A DNA stretch of 26,868 nucleotides from Pseudopyrenochaeta lycopersici. Its lineage: Eukaryota; Ascomycota; Dothideomycetes; Pleosporales; Pseudopyrenochaetaceae. The translations under genes were made by a program, and so were the position numbers. Under the pieces are notes generated by a model. That model was not told the DNA's origin, made no database searches, and saw nothing but the letters and a program-made list of their open reading frames with translations. The stretch is taken from assembly GCA_003313425.1 (NCBI GenBank), contig NHZP01000175.1, positions 1 to 26,868 on the forward strand, written 5' to 3'. Shown here piece by piece: positions 21,089-26,868 of the stretch (the first letter of the stretch is position 1; each line of letters begins with the position of its first letter).

Positions 21089-21130
21089 TATATAAAGAGC
21101 TTTTCCTCTAACTCTTTCTTTTTTCTTTTG
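21089..21130 (+). promoter_or_regulatory. TATA box and pyrimidine-rich start region for the opposite-strand gene
   Basis: TATATAAA at 21,089-21,096 lies in locally GC-containing sequence (ctcgctcgtgcg upstream). A long C/T-rich stretch follows at about 21,100-21,130. This is the usual layout of a filamentous-fungal core promoter, about 90 bp before the proposed start codon. It is on the strand opposite to gag-pol, so it would drive the convergent frame. Confidence 0.5.
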
Positions 21131-21181
21131 CTGCTTAACTTTAACTTACTTACGTACGACTTATCTTCTTTTATTACTAAC

Positions 21182-22024
21182 ATACCTCCTAAAGTAGCTC
21201 CCTTAGCTAGTTAGCCTAATCGCGGTGTGTAAGGTCCTAGTAGTTATAGCAGTAATATAAACTATCTTACTCGTACGACTACTAGTAATATTATATCTAC
21301 GCACGCGGCTGCTAGAGCTAATATTACTTAGGTTGCTTACGCTTAGCTTACTTAAACTGCTCCTAACTAAACTTAACCTGCTAGTATTATTATTCCTACT
21401 ACTTAAGGTAATACGTCTCTTCTCCCTGCTAACTACGTAATCTAGTATATCTTAGATACTCTAGTTACAGACGAGTTTTGCTGTCTCTTTATAACTGCTT
21501 CTGTACGTCTTATTCCTCTTTTCTTTTCTATGTCTAACGTTATTTAGCCTAAGCTAGTTTTATATACTAAATTCTTCCTTTATCTTATTAATTAATCCTT
21601 ATATAATGCTTAGTAGGGCTATAGTCTTAATAATTTCTCTCCTATTATTACTTATTATATAATTAACGCTTAGTAACTCCTTTCTAGTTGTTAATCCTAC
21701 CTTAAAGCCTACTTTATCTATAGCCGCGGTTCCCTTAATACTAACTTCTATTCTAATAACTATGCTAAGGCTATATAAGAGCGTTATACGTTTACAGCCT
21801 TTACTAGGTGTGTCTCTATTACTAGTAAGTAGAGCAGGGCTTACTCTAATTACGTATGGCAGGATTACAGTGCGTCTTTATAGCTAGGCGTACTCTACCT
21901 CTCCTACCTTCTAACGGAGTCTCTGTTCCTTAGCGTAGTTAAGGTTAGGGTTAAGTCCTTACTAAGCCTAAGGAGGATAAACGTTTCTTAGACGTCTTAG
22001 GTTAGAGGGCCTCGTACGGGTTAA
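21182..22024 (+). pseudogene. Opposite-strand gene between pol and 3' LTR of element 2, unknown function
   Basis: One plus-strand frame runs for 280 codons from ATA 21,182-21,184 to TAA 22,022-22,024. The ATA sits where a start belongs, after a TATA box and CT-rich leader, and would be ATG before a TpG-to-TpA change. About twenty internal stops are all TAA or TAG. The N-terminal 80 residues are rich in Ser, Thr, Asn and Ala (IPPKVAPLAS, THAAARANIT) and look disordered. The middle and C-terminal parts are more hydrophobic and helical (YILDTLVTDEF, LGVLYLSYLLTESLFLSVVKV). There is no zinc knuckle, RT or other family I recognise. Its stop overlaps the pol stop on the minus strand (22,021-22,023), an exact tail-to-tail arrangement that matches element 1. 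Convergent transcripts would be complementary at their 3' ends, if both are transcribed. Confidence 0.6.
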
Positions 22025-25000
22025 TTAGCTTGTGCTAGCTTATTTCTCTAACCTTTTAGTAGTTTCCTAGATAGTAGCTATATAGGCTGTATATAAGTCC
22101 TCTATTTCTTATAGGCTTCTGTAGTAATAAGATTCTCTTCTAGCTCCTAAGTTAAGTTATAGTACTCCTCCTATTTTATATAGAACTTGTTATATTAATT
22201 TCGTAAGCGCTTATCTTAGATATTCTTAATTACCTATTTAAGGTAGTCTTCCTGTAGGTATTATCTTATATAATAATAGTAGCAGGGTTTAAGTTATTAG
22301 TTTGTTATAATAGGAAGGGGTCTTTAGTAGCTAGTCTTAGCTTCTCTATATAGTATAATTTAGTTCTCTATAGTACATAAAGCTTAACCTAATAGGAGTC
22401 TTATACGCGGGCGACTTAGTACTTCTTACTTTTCTAGTTAAGTTTCTTGCTTCTGCGTGTAGTTCGTACGTGCCTAAGGTCTAACTATACCTAGTCTCTA
22501 ACCTTATACTTAGGAGCTAGGCGACGTGTCTTATTTGCCTGTGCTTCCTGTTATTATTAAGCGTGTGTTATAGCTAAGATAGCCTAGTTAGTAGCTTATT
22601 TTAGTGTTTGTACGATGCTTTCTACTTATTCGCTAGGGGTGTTACTCTGTTAAGTAGGTCGCTGCTAGCTAATTTCCTAGGTAGCTCTAGGAAGGGCGAG
22701 TTTAGATAGCTGTATAGAAGGAAGAAAGGAGCGACGCCTGTAGAGGAGTTTATACAAGTGTTTAGTATTAGCTTAAGGATTAGGTATAGCGTTGCCTAGT
22801 TATTCTAGTTATAGTTATAAAAGATTTAACTAACTACTTTAATATTACTATTCGCGCGTTCTATAGTGCTGTCTGTTTATAGGTAGTAGGCTGTTAACAG
22901 GTTTCTCTGTACTCCTAAGAGTTTACAGATTTTTCCTATAGTTTGCTTATAAATTGCGTACCCCTGTCTAATGTAATAGACCTAGGGAGCCTATAGTAGC
23001 GGAAGACTTCTCGTATAAATGCCTAGGCTATATTATCTGCTTTAATTATCTTAAGTAGAATTAGTATTACGCCTTTACCTAGGCGTCTTTAACTACTATT
23101 AAGTTAGTGCAGCTAGACGATAGTAGTAGACTAGTAATAAAGTTAACTATTAAGTCTTGCTACGTACGACTAGGTACTAGTAACGGGCGTAGGTATCTGT
23201 GCTTACTGTCTCTCTATAGGGTGCTTTATCTACATAAGCTATAATTCTATACAAATCAGCGGACGTTTTCGCTTATACCTAGCTAGTACTAGGTACTAGC
23301 TAGCGTGCGGTACGTTTCTTCTCTTCCTAGGTGACCTGTTTGCACAGCTAGATATGCTTACTAGATAATTCCTGTATAAAGGGGTTTATTTTTAGGCACC
23401 TAGATCCTAGATCTCTATTAGAGCTTTCTCTCTAAGTTAATTATATAATCTCCTAGTAATATAGTAAGTTTCTTTATTATACTAGGTAGTAACCTAGCAC
23501 CTAGCTTTATAGCGTCGTAGACTTCCTAATAGGTTAAGTTGTCTCGTACAGCTTAGTCCTAGTGTTTAGTAATTAAGTCCTTAAGGATTAGAGCTTTTAG
23601 TAGGGACTTAGCTATAATTAAGCTGTTAAGAGTTAACGTAGGGGTTTATATAACCCCTATAACTATTAGATCTTACTATTAGGCTAGTACTAACATAATA
23701 AACTCTCTGCTTACTAAGCAGCTGTTGTCTATTCTTTATAGTAGGTCCTAGTCTCTTCTAGATAGTGCGTCCGCTTAGGTGTTCTCCTTTACCTAGATAG
23801 TACTGCAGCTTTATATTATTAAACTGTAATAGGTAGACTAACTATTATACGTATTATTCTATTATCTTTTACTTCTTTATAAAGTACTTTAGGTTCTTAT
23901 AGTTAGTAATTACTTTAAATTCTTATATACTATAAAGTTCTGAGTCCTATTTATTTAGGTATGTAATAACTACTAGTAACTCTTTATTGTAAATTAGGTA
24001 GTTACTCTTATACGCTAGAAATTTCCTTAAGAGGTAAGCTACTATGCGAAGAGTTCCTTACTTATCTTCTTATAATAGTACTCTACCTATAGTAAAGCCT
24101 AAAGAGTTATATTCTACTATTATCTATTATTTAGGTAAGAAAGTAGTAAGAACTTTATCTACTAAGAATATATCCTTAAGAGCTTAGAAACTTTACTCTT
24201 ATTCTGTATCCTATAGGAATTTCTCTTCTTTTCTTATTAGCTATATAAGAGGCTCTACTAGTTAGAAGAAGTTTAGGATAAAGTATCTATAGAAGTTAGT
24301 AAACTTTAGGAATCTTTATACGCCTTTAACTATTATTAGGGCCTCCTATTCTTAAATAGCTTAGACTTTCTTAGAGTCTATAAATATACCTTTCTATACT
24401 TCTAGGATAAAGCTAAGGTACTTTATACGCTAAATATTAAACTTATATTTACTTAGTTCTAGGTGTAGTCCTACTTCTTATAGGTAATCTAATACTTTTT
24501 ATACGTAAGCGTAGTACTAAGAGAGGGATCTTTTAGTAAAGATAAGGATATTATCTAGGTATGTAGAGGTAAAGTTGTCTAAGAAGTCTTATAGGGCCTA
24601 GTTAATATACCTCTAGAAGGTACTTAGTGTATTTGCTAAGCTAAAGGGCGTTACTAGCTACTCGTACGATCTAAATTATGTTTAAAACGCAGTTATCTAT
24701 TCTAATCCTTTACTTATCCTTATCTTATAGAATACTATAGTAACGTCTAGCTTAGTATACTATATAGCTTATCTAATTTAGTTTAACATCTTACGTATAA
24801 GAGGTAGTAGGTAACAGTCCTTCTTAGTTAGGGCGTTAAGAGCTCTATAGTCTACACAGAGAATTGTAGTCCTCTTCTAGCTTACGTATAAATAGTATAG
24901 GTAAGGCTGCTAGTAAGCTACTTGTACAGATAAACTCTTTATCTAGGAGGTCTAATAGCGTCTTCCTTAGTACTAAGAGTTTATCTCTTAATATTACGTA

Positions 25001-26868
25001 GAGAGGTCTATACAGTATCTCTAGCTTCTGTCTATCCTTCTTTTCTAACTCTATTACGTAGTCTTATTATAGGCCTTACTATAAGAGTAGCTTATTTCTT
25101 TCCTTAGGTAAGAATATCTTTAGATAAGGTCGTACGTAAGCTAGTAAGGCGTTATCTATTTCCTGTAGTGTTTTCTAGACCTTTAGGCGTAGTACTTTCT
25201 TAATATCTCTTAGGCTTATAGTAAAGATTTAAGTCTTACTATAGCTTTATCTATAGTATTATACGTAGTATTAGAAAGCTATAGCTAATACTAGAGTATA
25301 GCTAAAGTCTAGGGTAGTATATTCTATACTACGTATAGTAACCTTATATACTTTTAAGTATAGAAGTTTCTTCTCTGCGTTAATAACGCCTTTAATACTC
25401 TCTAACTAAGTCTTCTTAAGGATTATATTATATTAGTAAGTAGTTAGGGTAATATACGTAGCTGCGTGCTGCTATATTCCTCCTACGTCTAATAAAAATT
25501 TAGTAACGTACAACACTATACTCTTTATTTATTTACCCTTTAATCTTTATAGGGAGGATCTTAATACGTAGTAAGTTTAAGTCTCTTATAAGTTTCTTAC
25601 TTAATAAACAGTAGGTGCAGTAACTATTATTAATTATAGTAGTAGCTAGTTATACAGAATTAATAATAATATTTATAGATATAGGTTTTATAGTTACTAG
25701 CTATAGTAAAAGTAACCTTATTATTTATATAGGGTTTTAGACTTATGCGGGCTCTAGTATACAACTTTGTGCTAGAGCTACTCTTTTCCTTATCTAAGGA
25801 GGATAGGGATTCTATTACTTATTTAGTAGTTGCAGATGTAATCTTTATAAGTTTTATAGGTTTATTAACCTGTCTCGTACGATAGCCTTCTTAGCTGTTT
25901 AATAACTTTGTTATATACTAGGCTACTTAGTAGTTGTGCAGACTGCACCTTAAACAGGCGCTGTTCTCTTTTCTTTCTTAGACCTATTTACGTGTTCCTA
26001 GAATTCTTTTCTAAGTTTCGCACGGAGCTAGTAAGCTCTTACAGAAGTTATCTAGTCTATCTTATTATTATCTCTTTAGGTTATTAGTTAGCTCTGCGTG
26101 TTATACGCTTTGCCTATATAGTTCTTACTTATAGTAATTCTCTCTACAGCTCTTAAATTTTCTTAGGTTACCTTAGTCTATTATACGAACTCTTTATATA
26201 TTTCTTTAAATAGTAGTTAATAACCTGCTTAGGTCCTTAGCAGCTTACTATTTAAGCTACTCTTAAGATAGTTAATCTTCTAAATATAGCTTACGTTATC
26301 TAACCTAGCTTTAAGGAGCTTAAGGTTAAACGCTTAGATATAAGGGTTAAATTCTATTCTTCCTTACTTAGTTATACAGAGGTATTTAAAGGCTTTCTCT
26401 CTTACTATAGGGTCCTTAAAGAAGTTATTAAGGTAGGACTATAGCTTAAGGAGGGATAGCGTTGCTAGCCTATTTATAAGGTTTGTTACATATAGGCTAA
26501 GGGCGTTAAACGCTTAGCCTGTTGTACGAGTAATAACGTAATTTACTCTACTGTTATCGTCTAAGTAGGCTGCATAGTCTCTGTACAGCTTTACTTAGAC
26601 CTTTATTTTCTATTAAAGATATTACTTATGTAAGCCTTTCTTAAAGACTTCTATATTTAGTAGTCTTAGTTTCCTAGTCTCTTATATAGGAGAGTCTTGC
26701 TATTCTGTTAAAAAAGGGGTAGAGACTATGCGTGCTGTCTGTGCACTGCTTAATTTAGCGACTAAGTTCTTTAGCTCCTAAACTTAGTTCTGTAATAACT
26801 CGTACAGCTAGCTCTGCTGTTAACTAGCTAACTCGTTAAGGCTATCTTATAAGGAGTTAACTGTTGCT
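22021..26868 (-). pseudogene. gag-pol: Element 2 gag-pol with chromodomain, partial
   Basis: Gag enters from the right edge. Its zinc knuckle at 25,915-25,956 reads CLRCSLHNYQVAQY with the two stop-derived Q inferred; His and the last Cys are now Tyr. A protease-like LLDVGG lies at about 25,480-25,505. RT at about 24,480-25,100 includes CVDYRALN, LDVTIVF and YLDN at 24,550-24,561 (YLDD expected, one Asp lost). In integrase the first acidic residue is Asn (VNFITSL, near 23,140), the second is kept (TLDRGTQFISK) and the Glu is kept (TIERANS, near 22,860). A frame change between the first two motifs near 23,085 suggests an indel. The post-core GPY/F-like region is at about 22,440-22,520. The chromodomain at about 22,060-22,260 includes YIKxEEYYNL, with a stop at the Trp position. 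TAA 22,021-22,023 ends the frame. Confidence 0.87.

Larger units (their letters stand above)
20602..26868 (-). mobile_element. Element 2: second chromovirus, truncated by the window edge
   Basis: This is a Ty3/gypsy element on the minus strand: candidate 3' LTR, opposite-strand gene, pol with chromodomain, and gag running off the right edge. It is less RIP-damaged than element 1, with fewer in-frame stops and more CpA. Its 5' LTR must lie beyond 26,868. Confidence 0.8.

Noticed and set aside
1..26868. tRNA, rRNA or mitochondrial origin for the AT-rich sequence
   Set aside because: No tRNA or rRNA hallmark was seen, and the content is nuclear gypsy retroelements with RIP-type mutations.

Overview
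This window comes from the AT-rich, gene-poor compartment of a filamentous ascomycete (Pezizomycotina) genome. It is built almost wholly of transposable elements decayed by repeat-induced point mutation (RIP). Three signs support this. CpA and TpG are scarce and TpA is very common over most of the window, while CpG is still frequent. Retroelement domains can be followed for kilobases in one frame if TAA/TAG stops are read through, and I saw almost no TGA stops in the frames I followed. Catalytic Asp and zinc-binding Cys/His codons are changed by G-to-A or C-to-T transitions. No intact protein-coding host gene was found. The species cannot be named from the sequence.

Layout. (1) Positions 1-10,916 form a giant inverted repeat. 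The left arm (from 1, running off the window edge) is mirrored by the right arm (to at least 10,916) around a 100-bp AT-rich spacer at 5,282-5,381. Going outward from the centre, each arm holds: an inner AT-rich foldback with an A/T minisatellite (75 bp on the left, 324 bp on the right); a small island not affected by RIP, with short tandem repeats and a broken short-chain dehydrogenase (SDR) gene; and the 3' part of a RIP-mutated Ty3/gypsy chromovirus (here 'A'), interrupted by a 473-bp solo-LTR-like insertion that escaped RIP. (2) Positions 11,424-18,365 are a nearly complete chromovirus ('element 1') on the minus strand with both LTRs, a gag zinc knuckle, protease, RT, integrase and chromodomain. 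It abuts the right-arm copy of A. (3) Positions 18,366-20,601 are degenerate repeat DNA that I could not assign. (4) From about 20,602 to the window end lies a second, less mutated chromovirus ('element 2'), also on the minus strand and cut off inside gag by the window edge.

Two observations stand out. First, the inverted repeat joins two arms that are almost identical, although both carry old RIP damage and also RIP-sensitive sequence that was never mutated. The inversion must therefore be younger than the last RIP cycle, or be an assembly artefact. Second, elements 1 and 2 each seem to carry an additional open reading frame on the opposite strand between pol and the 3' LTR. It runs tail-to-tail into the pol stop, with stops overlapping in element 2 and 2 bp apart in element 1. 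In element 2 this frame has its own TATA box and a pyrimidine-rich leader. Element A has no room for such a gene.

All coding entries are pseudogenes in their present state. Domain assignments were made by reading translations by eye.
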